From NCBI RefSeq assembly GCF_024642085.1, contig NZ_JAHEBV010000004.1, forward strand, positions 1 to 64,000: a DNA stretch of 64,000 bases, given 5' to 3'. Below the pieces are notes generated by a model. It worked only from the letters and a program-made list of their open reading frames with translations, did no database searches and was not told where the DNA came from. This document shows, piece by piece, positions 53,448-62,142 of the stretch. The first letter of the stretch is position 1. Every line of letters starts with the position of its first letter. A program made the position numbers and the translations under genes. The stretch is from Novosphingobium sp. Lineage in GTDB: Bacteria > Pseudomonadota > Alphaproteobacteria > Sphingomonadales > Sphingomonadaceae.

Positions 53448-54584
53448 ATGACTCGCATCAAAAGACTGGTGGCGGGAACCAGCGCACTGGCGTTGATGAC
53501 CGCACCGATGATCGCAATTGCTGCCCCCGTTGGGACCGCCGCAAACACCGACATAACCAACACCGTAAGCGTGAACTATCAGGTTGGCGGTGTCGCCCAG
53601 ACGCAGGTCCAGGCTACCGACACCTTCAAGGTCGACCGCAAGGTAAACGTGACCGTGGCCACGACGGATGCTGCACCTGTTGCCGTCACGCCGGGCCAGA
53701 CGAATGCCGTAACCACTTTCACGGTTACCAACAATTCCAACGCGACGCTCGACTTCTTGCTCGCAGCGACCAACCAGACCGGTGGCGCTTCGAATTTCAA
53801 TGGCGCGGTGAACGATTCGTTCGATACGTCGAACATCCGTATTTATGTCGAAACCAACGGCACGCCGGGCTTCCAGCTGGGTAGCGATGCTTCGGTTTCG
53901 ACGATCGCAAGCCTGGCTTCGGGTGATGTGGCGACGGTCTATGTCGTTTCCAACATGACCGATCCCAGCACCGGCCTGCCCGCTGACAACGCGATTGCCA
54001 CCGTGCTTCTGACCGCGACCGCCGCAAGCGGCGCACTTGTCGGCGCGCCGATCACAGGAGCCCCCGGGGCGACTGCCGGATCGGGTGGGTCTGCCATCGC
54101 GCAAGATTCGGCCGCAAACGGCAAGAACACGATGGAAACCGTATTTGCCGATGCTGCCTACCTTACCTATGACGCGCAGTATAACGGCAAGCATGCCGCT
54201 CGCAGTGACTACAAGGTGACTGCGGCCCGCTTGTCCGTAAACAAGTACAGCCGCGTGATCAGCGATCCTGTGGGCAGTGCAAGCCCGCGGGCAATCCCTG
54301 GTGCAGTGGTCGAATATTGCATCGTGGTGACCAACGCATCGGGCGGTTCGACGGCAACGACTGTCGCAGTAACCGACCAGGTCCCGGCGACCATGACTTA
54401 CCTGCCGAATAGCGTCTATTTGAACGGTGCGTTCACCGCTCCCGACACGTGCGCGGGAACCGGCGGTACGGCGGGAACCGATGCAGCGAACTACACTGCC
54501 GGCACAACGACTGTCAGCAACACGTTCACGAGTATTGCGTCGACCGAGACGAGAACGCTGCGCTTCCAAGCGACGATCAAGTAA
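53448..54584 (+). CDS. Exported DUF11-type surface protein 3
   Basis: The 378-residue protein resembles protein 1 in layout: signal peptide (cleavage near residue 25), then ITNTVSVNYQVGG at the same residue number (36) as the motif in protein 1, a Thr/Asn/Asp-rich middle, and a C-terminal DUF11 domain from about 263 (VNKYSRVISDPVG...AIPGAVVEYCIVVTN) with VTDQVPATMTYLPNSV and the flush end LRFQATIK. Two cysteines are in the last domain. Ribosome-binding site AAGGAT lies a few bases before the ATG. Proteins 1 and 3 are probably paralogues. Function unknown. Confidence 0.78.
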   Translation: MTRIKRLVAGTSALALMTAPMIAIAAPVGTAANTDITNTVSVNYQVGGVAQTQVQATDTFKVDRKVNVTVATTDAAPVAVTPGQTNAVTTFTVTNNSNATLDFLLAATNQTGGASNFNGAVNDSFDTSNIRIYVETNGTPGFQLGSDASVSTIASLASGDVATVYVVSNMTDPSTGLPADNAIATVLLTATAASGALVGAPITGAPGATAGSGGSAIAQDSAANGKNTMETVFADAAYLTYDAQYNGKHAARSDYKVTAARLSVNKYSRVISDPVGSASPRAIPGAVVEYCIVVTNASGGSTATTVAVTDQVPATMTYLPNSVYLNGAFTAPDTCAGTGGTAGTDAANYTAGTTTVSNTFTSIASTETRTLRFQATIK

Positions 54585-54624
54585 GCGGTCAAAACGGAAA
54601 ACGGGCTTTCGCCTGAATCTCACA

Positions 54625-57600
54625 ATGCGGCATTTATATCCTTGCTACGCAATGGCAGCAGCGCTCTTTTGGGCGCTGCTGCTGTTCGTCATGCCTGCTG
54701 CCGCGCAAACAATCACAAATACCGCACGTGCCGATTGGGTCGACGCCGGTGTTGCCCGGACGATTGCCTCGAACACTGTTACGGTAGAGACGATCATTAA
54801 TCCGATCGCACTTGAGACGTATCACCCGGTGCCGGGTTCATCGGCGGATCTGCCGATCAGGGCATCGCTCTGCGGCAATGCGCCGCTCGTAATCTTTCCC
54901 GGCTCTGCCGATGGCGGGATCGGTGTGCCAGCCACTCCAACGGCGCAGCTGAGGGTCGGTGAAGTCCTGGTCATCCGCGCGATTGCGCCGCTGGCCAACC
55001 TCGATCCTGCAGCGATCGACAAGCTGGCAGCCTCGATCTCGACACCCAGCGGAGACCGCGAAAGCCTGGAAATCTTTGAGACCGCGCCAAACTCGGGCAT
55101 TTTTACCGGCGCAATCCGCACCCGTGCAATTCCCCCTGCCCCGACGTCTTTCGATTGCCAGTTAAGCGTCGCGTCGGGAGAGAGCATCACCGTATCGCTT
55201 GGCGGCGAGAACGGCTCTGCGCCACTCGTGGCAACAGTAGTTGCGGTCCTTGCCGATCCCTATGGCATCGTGTTCGACAGCGCCGATGGCTCTCCTGTAT
55301 CCGGGGCTTCGGTTACCCTGGTCGATGCGGCGACCGGCAACCCGGCGACAGTCTTCGCCGACGATGGCATCACTCCCTGGCCATCTACAGTGATTACCGG
55401 CGAGGCGATCCGCGATGCTGCCGGCAACGTCTATCCCATGCAGCCCGGCGAGTATCGCTTTCCATTGGCGCCGCTGGGATCGTATCGCTTGGTCGTCGTT
55501 CCGCCAGCACCGTACACTGCGCCTTCCGCGGTTCAGCCATCTGGGCTATCCGGTCTGACGCGACCGGATGGCGGCGCGCTGATCATTGCTGCCGCGTCGT
55601 TTGGCGGCCAGTTGACGTTGGTATCGCCGGAACCCGTGCGCATCGACATCCCTGTCGACCGGCCAACGACATCAGTCACGATCACCAAGTCGGCGTCGAA
55701 GGCCCTAGCGCAGCCTGGCGACGCAATTTTCTATACTATTACGCTGCGCAATCCTGATCTCGCGCGTGCCAAACGCGGCGTTTCACTGGTCGACCTCCCC
55801 TCGCCATGGCTTCGCCTGCGCGCGGATTCGATCCGCGTTGATGGCCGCGCAGTGAATAATGGAGTCAGTATTGCGCCAGACGGCCGCCGCCTGGCAATCG
55901 ACGTGGGATCGATCGCTGCGGGTGCTACGCTCAAGGTCACGTATGCGATGACCGTACGGCCCGATGCGCCAGCAGGCCAAGCCCTCAATCGCGCGATCGC
56001 GACTGACCCTTTCGGTGGAAACGCGGTTGCCGAAAACTCGATTAAAATCCAGCGTGATACGATTGCCTCAAGGCTGACGATCATCGGCCGCGTCACGCTC
56101 GGCATCTGCGCGGTTACCCGGGACCGGGTTGGCATCCCCGGGGTGAGAGTTATGCTAGAGGACGGGACTTTCGCAATCACTGACCTTGAGGGACGGTATC
56201 ACTTCGAAGGCGTCGTTCCCGGCACTCACGTTGTTCAGGCACAGCGCCAGACGCTTCCCGCAGGCGGCAATTTCGTGGATTGTGATCGCTCGAGCCGGAC
56301 CGCTGGAAGCGCCTCATCGCGCTTCGTAATCGGTCAAGGCGGCTCATTGTTAGTCGCTGATTTCACGGCCGACATTCCGGATTGGGCGCCACCCAAAAAT
56401 ATGATTCAACCGGTAGGCGGCAGTGATGAAACAGGTAAAACGATCGCAATCGGTGCGTTGCCCGCAGCATCTGAAATTTCTGCGCGTGAGGCGGCCGGCA
56501 ACGATCGAGATTGGCTGGCAATGGGCGACGGGCCGAACGCCTTCCTGTTTCCAGAAATCGACCACAACCCCCGCGCTCCCGCCGTGCGTGTGGTCATTCG
56601 CCACCGGCCCGGCCAATCGGTTGAATTGACAGCCAATGGAAAGCCGGTCGCTGACCGCGCGCTGGATGGCGTGCGAACCGCTGCCGACGGAACCTTCTCG
56701 GTAAGCATTTGGCGCGGCGTGGCAGTCGAAGACGGAAAGACCAGATTCCGCGCCGTTGTGCGTGACAAAAATGGCTCGATTACTGACGACCTGACCCGCG
56801 ATGTCGATTTCGTGGCGTCCCCCTGGCGCGCTGAAATCGTGCGCGAACGGTCCCACCTTGTGGCCGATGGCAGCGCCCGCCCGGTCATCGCGATACGTCT
56901 GACTGATCGCAGCGGCCGCCCTGTCCATTCTGGCGTTACGGGCAGTGTCAGGGTGGGCGCGCCGTACGAGAGCGCGGCACTGCTCGATCAACTGCAGTTG
57001 CGCCAACTTTCGGGCCAGGGTTCGGCAACCCCTTCGTGGACTATCGAGGGCGACGACGGCATCGCTTTGATCGAACTTGCGCCGACGATGATCAGCGGCC
57101 CGCTCCACCTGTCGTTTTCGTTCGCTGATCGCGAAGCGGCGCGTGAACAGGAACTTGAAAGCTGGATCTTGCCGGGCGATCTGGAATGGACTGTGGTCGG
57201 CTTGGCCGAAGGCTCTGTCGGCGCAAAGACGATTGCCGACAACATGGAGCGGACCGGAAGTTTTGACAGCGATCTGGGGAGCAAAGCGCGGGTAGCGCTG
57301 TATGCCAAAGGCCATGTTCTGGGTAAATTCATCGCAACCATCGCGTATGACAGCGCCAAACAGAAAGACGATCAACGTCTGCTCGGCATAATCGATCCGA
57401 ACGCATACTACACCGTTTTTGCCGATGGCAGCGACAGACGCTTTGACGCTGCCAGTCGCGAGAAACTGTACCTACGCATAGAAACCAAAACGTTTTACGC
57501 ACTTTACGGTGATTTCCTCACCGGATTTGATCAAACGGTTTTAGGGCGGTACGAACGCGCGGCAACGGGCGTGAAAGTCGAAGGCCGGTTTGGCGCTGCC

Positions 57601-59706
57601 CACGCACAGGCGTTTGCTGCGAAGATTGCAACCCGCTTCCGCCGTGATGAGATCCAGGGCAGCGGCCTGTCGGGCCCCTATCGTCTCGGCTCGCGTGATA
57701 TCGTATCCAACAGCGAGATTGTTGCCATCGAAGTGCGTGATCGCCTTCGCTCCGAGGTTGTTGTCGAGCGCCGCGAGCTCTCACGGTTTATCGACTACGA
57801 TATCGACGCTCTTTCAGGGACGATCGCTTTCAAGGAACCCATCCTCAGCCGCGACTTTTCTTTGAACCCGCAAATTATTGTTATTGATTATGAAGTGGCG
57901 GACGGGCTCGGTCGGGCAAACTGGAATGCAGGCGTGCGGGCCGACTATACGATTGGTGCAGATGCCGTTCGAATTGGCGTGACAGGAGTTTCCGACCAGG
58001 GTGACGGTGCACGGACAAATCTTGGTGCTGTAGACGTACGGGCGCGACTTGGCGGGGGCACCGAGCTGCGCGGCGAAATCGGTATCAGCCGGACCGCCGC
58101 GAGCGATGCTTCTGCCTGGCTTTTTGAAGCAGAGCATCGGACCGGCGCACTTGACGTTCTCGTCTATGCCCGCTCAATCGACGCAGCGTACGGCACTGGC
58201 CAGCAAACCGGTGCCGAACTCGGCCGGCGCAAGTTCGGGTTCGATGCTCGGTATGCGTTCGATCAGCACTTTTCGGTAACAGGAAGCGCCTGGTACGACG
58301 AAAGCCTTACTGATCCTTCCAACCGCCGTGCGGTTCAGGTTGCTGGTGCCTACCGGGCGGGCGACAGCGAACTGCGACTAGGACTTGCGCATCTCGATGA
58401 TCGTCTGGCTGATGGAACGCGCGCTGCATCCACCGTCCTAGAGGGCGCGATCTCGCAGCGGTTGCTCGACAACAAGCTTGAACTGAGTGCGACCTCCAGC
58501 ATCGCGTTGGATAAAGCCGAATCGATCGATCTGCCTGCTCGTCACCGCTTGCGCGCGCGCTATTCCGTTACCGATTGGCTGCGCCTTGTGGGCACTTACG
58601 AGATTGCAAAAGGCGAAACGATCGATGCGCGCACTTTTAATGCCGGTTTCGAGCTGTCCCCGTGGCAGGGATCGCGGATTGTCACGACGCTGGGCCAACA
58701 GGATATCGCCGAACAGGGCAAACGCAGCTACGCGGCGTTCGGCCTTTCGCAGAGTTTCGCCGTTTCTTCTGAACTTTCGTTCGACGCAACGCTTGACGGC
58801 AATCACAAGTTGGGCGGTGCAAATGCTTTTGACGTCGTCAATCCGCTGCACCCGGTTGCCTCAGGTGGCCACCTTTCGCAGGAAGGCGCGCAATTTGAGA
58901 ATTTTGCGGCCGCAACCTTTGGCGCTTCGTGGCGCAAGGATCGCTGGTCGGCGACTGCGCGCGCTGAGTACCGCGCCGGCGAGTATGCCGATCGCGTGGG
59001 CGTTACGGCCGGCGTCATCCGCCAGCTAGATGACGGTATCGTGCTCGGTTCTGGTTTGACATGGACCAGGGCAACGGGAGACGGAAACGTCCGCACGGAA
59101 ATCTTCGATGCGGCATTCTCGGCCGCATATCGACCCGCAGAATCCAGCTTCGCCCTTCTTGGCAAACTTGCCTATCGCAGTGACACAGTGACTAACGCAG
59201 TTGCCGGCGAAACCGGACCGGCCGGGCGCACTGCGCTGACCGTCGACGGTGATGCAAAGTCACGGCGATTGGTTGCAAGCCTGTCGAGCAATTGGTCGCC
59301 CCGAGGGATTGACGAGAAACGCGGCGTCGAGCAACTGGTCCGGCGGTCGGAAATCGGGGTCTTCCTCGGCGGTCGCTACAACTTCGACCGGATGGGGGAC
59401 TTCGATCTTGCTGGAACGACCTTGCTCGGCGGGCTCGACCTGCGGATCGGCATTGGCGAACGGCTTGAACTTGGCGGATCGGCAACGGTGAGAGCCAATC
59501 TTTCAGACCACACAACCAGCTTTTCAATCGGTCCGCAGATCGGATTTGTGCCCGCCAAGGACACCCTGGTAACAATCGGCTACAACGTCGGCGGCTTCCG
59601 CGATCGGGATTTTTCCGAGGCGCGACACACAGAAAAAGGATTGTTCGCTGCGGTGCGCTTAAAGTTCGATGCCGACACATTCTCTTTTCTAGGGCTTGGT
59701 CGATGA
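54625..59706 (+). CDS. Giant exported protein: DUF11 and SdrD-B-like domains plus C-terminal outer-membrane beta-barrel-like part
   Basis: The 1693-residue protein (ATG 54625; ATG 54652 also possible) has a signal peptide ending MPAAA (residue 27), then ITNTARADWVDAG, the cluster motif. About 340-476 is a DUF11 domain (VTITKSASKALAQPGDAIF); about 482-545 is an SdrD-B/carboxypeptidase-regulatory-like module (IPGVRVMLEDGTFAITDLEG). From about 860 to the end, alternating strands with Gly and aromatic ends (YALYGDFLTGFDQ, LGRYERAATGVKVEG, GGRYNFDRMGDFDLAG) look like an outer-membrane barrel. The last residues are TFSFLGLGR. The stop overlaps the next gene as ATGA. I recognise no named family. Confidence 0.75.
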   Translation: MRHLYPCYAMAAALFWALLLFVMPAAAQTITNTARADWVDAGVARTIASNTVTVETIINPIALETYHPVPGSSADLPIRASLCGNAPLVIFPGSADGGIGVPATPTAQLRVGEVLVIRAIAPLANLDPAAIDKLAASISTPSGDRESLEIFETAPNSGIFTGAIRTRAIPPAPTSFDCQLSVASGESITVSLGGENGSAPLVATVVAVLADPYGIVFDSADGSPVSGASVTLVDAATGNPATVFADDGITPWPSTVITGEAIRDAAGNVYPMQPGEYRFPLAPLGSYRLVVVPPAPYTAPSAVQPSGLSGLTRPDGGALIIAAASFGGQLTLVSPEPVRIDIPVDRPTTSVTITKSASKALAQPGDAIFYTITLRNPDLARAKRGVSLVDLPSPWLRLRADSIRVDGRAVNNGVSIAPDGRRLAIDVGSIAAGATLKVTYAMTVRPDAPAGQALNRAIATDPFGGNAVAENSIKIQRDTIASRLTIIGRVTLGICAVTRDRVGIPGVRVMLEDGTFAITDLEGRYHFEGVVPGTHVVQAQRQTLPAGGNFVDCDRSSRTAGSASSRFVIGQGGSLLVADFTADIPDWAPPKNMIQPVGGSDETGKTIAIGALPAASEISAREAAGNDRDWLAMGDGPNAFLFPEIDHNPRAPAVRVVIRHRPGQSVELTANGKPVADRALDGVRTAADGTFSVSIWRGVAVEDGKTRFRAVVRDKNGSITDDLTRDVDFVASPWRAEIVRERSHLVADGSARPVIAIRLTDRSGRPVHSGVTGSVRVGAPYESAALLDQLQLRQLSGQGSATPSWTIEGDDGIALIELAPTMISGPLHLSFSFADREAAREQELESWILPGDLEWTVVGLAEGSVGAKTIADNMERTGSFDSDLGSKARVALYAKGHVLGKFIATIAYDSAKQKDDQRLLGIIDPNAYYTVFADGSDRRFDAASREKLYLRIETKTFYALYGDFLTGFDQTVLGRYERAATGVKVEGRFGAAHAQAFAAKIATRFRRDEIQGSGLSGPYRLGSRDIVSNSEIVAIEVRDRLRSEVVVERRELSRFIDYDIDALSGTIAFKEPILSRDFSLNPQIIVIDYEVADGLGRANWNAGVRADYTIGADAVRIGVTGVSDQGDGARTNLGAVDVRARLGGGTELRGEIGISRTAASDASAWLFEAEHRTGALDVLVYARSIDAAYGTGQQTGAELGRRKFGFDARYAFDQHFSVTGSAWYDESLTDPSNRRAVQVAGAYRAGDSELRLGLAHLDDRLADGTRAASTVLEGAISQRLLDNKLELSATSSIALDKAESIDLPARHRLRARYSVTDWLRLVGTYEIAKGETIDARTFNAGFELSPWQGSRIVTTLGQQDIAEQGKRSYAAFGLSQSFAVSSELSFDATLDGNHKLGGANAFDVVNPLHPVASGGHLSQEGAQFENFAAATFGASWRKDRWSATARAEYRAGEYADRVGVTAGVIRQLDDGIVLGSGLTWTRATGDGNVRTEIFDAAFSAAYRPAESSFALLGKLAYRSDTVTNAVAGETGPAGRTALTVDGDAKSRRLVASLSSNWSPRGIDEKRGVEQLVRRSEIGVFLGGRYNFDRMGDFDLAGTTLLGGLDLRIGIGERLELGGSATVRANLSDHTTSFSIGPQIGFVPAKDTLVTIGYNVGGFRDRDFSEARHTEKGLFAAVRLKFDADTFSFLGLGR

Positions 59707-61379
59707 TAGTGCTTGTGGCTCGGATACTGCGCTTGCTGACGATCATCTGTGCCGTGGTCGTCACGTCGCTGCTCGGCGCTGCGCCCGTTTCGGCACAGAC
59801 AACCGAGATTTGCCTGGGCCGAGTTATTACGACGCTCGATTTCAGTGCTACCCCGACTCTCGTTTCGGGCACTGCCCTCCAGCCTGGCGCAGTTTACCGC
59901 TACTCGAACGTAAACTTCGGTATTGATGCGCTGGTGCGCGTGGTTGCGTTCAATAACGGTGCCTCCCTCGCCACCATCGACAACAACACCGCCCCCATAG
60001 CTGGTGCGCCGGATTTGCGGGCATTCTTCAATCCCGAACTCGGTGGCGCTGATGCGCGAAGTGTGGATTTCCAATTCACCTTCGTGGTGGCGGGCACGAA
60101 CACGCCTCTACCGTTCGATTTCGTTGCAACCGCCATCGATGTTGATGGCGACAGCGTGTCACTGCGCGAGTACGCAGAGTTTCAGAATATCTATGCCGAG
60201 TATCTGCTGAATTCGCCAACCAACATCAACGTGAGCGCAGCAGGCGCCAATACACGTTTTGAATCGGCCACGACATTTACGGCGCCCGGCATCGACCCGA
60301 CCGCAAACCAGAATATCGCCGCTACCTTCTATTCGCAGAAGAGTGCTTTCAACTACCGGATCGGTGCGCTGGGCACCGGGGCAACTGTCCGTCTGACCTC
60401 GCTTCAGTTCACCTGCCCCAATTTGCCCGCCCCTACCGGCAATCCTGTTTCGCAGGACTTTGGTGATGCGCCCAGCTCGTACGGAAACCCGCGCCACGAC
60501 ATAATTGCAGGATACCGGCTTGGCGCGGCGATCACTGGCGAGACAGGCCCTTACAACAGCGCCAATGCAAGCGCGGACTCGGGCGACGATGGAGTAACGT
60601 TCAGCGTCATACGGCCAAACAATATCGCAACGATCACCGTTACTGTTCTGGGCACAGCCGGGCGGTTACAGGCCTGGTTCGACTGGAATCAAGATGGCGA
60701 CTTCCTCGATCCGGGCGAGCAGGTCGCCACTAACATTACCGACAACGGTACCGGAGATACCAGTGCTACTGTGGGCACGATCCGCCTGTCAGTAGCGGTG
60801 CCGGCATCCGTCGCGCTCGGCCAGACCTTTGCGCGTTTTCGCTGGTCAAGTCAGTCAGGCCTGGATGCGACCACATTGGTGGGCCGGGACGGCGAGGTTG
60901 AGGACTATGCGGTAACGGTGCTTGGGGCACCGCTCTTGACCACATCCAAGACGAGCGTGGTTTACACTACCACGACCTTCAACGGCTACAGCGTCCCCGG
61001 AAACGACGTGCTTTACACAATCACCACATCGAACTTGGGGTCGGCGGCTACCGATAGCGGCAGCGTGTTCATCGTGGATTCGCTTCCCGCGCAAATTGAT
61101 GCGTTTGTTGGGGATTTCGATGGTGCCGGCCCAGCCACTGGCACGATCTTATTCACGCAGTCGAATGGCGCCGCACTGACGTTTACCCCATCGACCGATC
61201 TAAAGTATTCCAACCTCGTGGCGGCACCGGCAAGCTTTGCCGCATGCACGTATACCCCCACGGTGTCGGGCACTTACGACACTGCAATCCGCCATATTTG
61301 CCTTAACCCAAAGCAATCGTTGGGCTTTGGTTCCCCTTCTCCGACGTTCACGGTGCAGTTCCGGGCACGGATAAAATAG
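59703..61379 (+). CDS. Exported GEVED/DUF11 surface protein 5
   Basis: The 558-residue protein begins with a hydrophobic signal (LLTIICAVVVTSLLGAAPVSA, mature Gln32). Residues of about 245-410 contain DFGDAPSSYGNPRHD, AWFDWNQDGDFLDPGEQV and VGRDGEVEDYAV, the signature of the GEVED domain of cell-surface proteins. The C-terminal part is a DUF11 domain (VVYTTTTFNGYSVPGNDVLYTITTSN) with IVDSLPAQIDAF and a flush end VQFRARIK. The ATG at 59703 overlaps the stop of the giant barrel-like gene (ATGA), so expression is coupled to it. Likely a surface-exposed partner; function unknown. Confidence 0.78.
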   Translation: MIVLVARILRLLTIICAVVVTSLLGAAPVSAQTTEICLGRVITTLDFSATPTLVSGTALQPGAVYRYSNVNFGIDALVRVVAFNNGASLATIDNNTAPIAGAPDLRAFFNPELGGADARSVDFQFTFVVAGTNTPLPFDFVATAIDVDGDSVSLREYAEFQNIYAEYLLNSPTNINVSAAGANTRFESATTFTAPGIDPTANQNIAATFYSQKSAFNYRIGALGTGATVRLTSLQFTCPNLPAPTGNPVSQDFGDAPSSYGNPRHDIIAGYRLGAAITGETGPYNSANASADSGDDGVTFSVIRPNNIATITVTVLGTAGRLQAWFDWNQDGDFLDPGEQVATNITDNGTGDTSATVGTIRLSVAVPASVALGQTFARFRWSSQSGLDATTLVGRDGEVEDYAVTVLGAPLLTTSKTSVVYTTTTFNGYSVPGNDVLYTITTSNLGSAATDSGSVFIVDSLPAQIDAFVGDFDGAGPATGTILFTQSNGAALTFTPSTDLKYSNLVAAPASFAACTYTPTVSGTYDTAIRHICLNPKQSLGFGSPSPTFTVQFRARIK

Positions 61380-61526
61380 TGACTTGCTGAAATGGTGAGG
61401 CCTCGTCATCCACGACGGCAAGCGGGTCATGATTGAAGAACGCACGGGGCGGGCCTTCCGAAATCCAACCACGTTATAACGCCCTGGACGCCTCGTATCG
61501 CGACCGCCCAGTCTGCCAATTTTCTT

Positions 61527-62048
61527 TCAGTCCGCAGGGGCGAAACGCGCTGCCACGCGCTTCAGTCCTTCGACAGCGGCGGCAAAGAACAAGCCGCCCA
61601 GGACCGTAGTGGCCAGCAGCTGTCCCCAATTGACATGCAGCTGCACCAGTGGGGCTGCGGCCAGAGTGACGAAAAGCATGGTTGCGTTATTCACGATTTT
61701 CGGGATCGCCTTGATAATGTCGAGATACAGCGCAAGCAGCAGCGCTACCAGCGAAAGCGCCATGCCGAGCCCGCCCATATGGGTCGGACCATAAGCCAGA
61801 AACCAGGCAACTGCTATTCCGACCACCGATCCGACCAATGCGGCGGGAAAACGACTGATTTCGAGTTCGCCGTTGTTGGCCCAATACCATAGCAGCATGA
61901 ATGCGCCGACCAGTGCCGTGTCTGCCACAAATTGAAGTGCGACGGCCATGTAAGCAACCAGCAGAACCACAACGATGGCTAATATGGCCAGACCTGCAAT
62001 CGGGGTTGGCGGTGGCACCTGCGGCGGTGCTGCATTCGAGTCTTCCAT
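61527..62048 (-). CDS. Multi-helix membrane protein of unknown function
   Basis: The 173-residue protein has a short Pro-rich N-terminus and five or so hydrophobic helices (IAGLAILAIVVVLLVAYMAV, ALVGAFMLLWYW, ALVGSVVGIAVAWFLA, LSLVALLLALYLDII, LATTVLGGLFFAAAVEGL). No functional motif was recognised. A strong ribosome-binding site (GGGGAGGG) precedes the ATG. It lies 94 bases downstream of lpd on the same strand and 147 bases from the end of the DUF11 cluster; that short gap shows no clear terminator. Confidence 0.65.
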   Translation of the reverse strand: MEDSNAAPPQVPPPTPIAGLAILAIVVVLLVAYMAVALQFVADTALVGAFMLLWYWANNGELEISRFPAALVGSVVGIAVAWFLAYGPTHMGGLGMALSLVALLLALYLDIIKAIPKIVNNATMLFVTLAAAPLVQLHVNWGQLLATTVLGGLFFAAAVEGLKRVAARFAPAD

Positions 62049-62142
62049 GTGTGTCCCTCCCCTGATTAAGCGGCCTTTCGCCGTCTCGACCCAGAGTTAG
62101 AACGCATCGCGCAGGTTCTATCCAGCAAATTGTTATGGACGG

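Noticed and set aside
54427..54624. Upstream extension of the giant DUF11/barrel protein
   Set aside because: This part overlaps the end of protein 3 in another frame, is Arg/Pro-rich and would destroy the signal peptide that starts at 54625.
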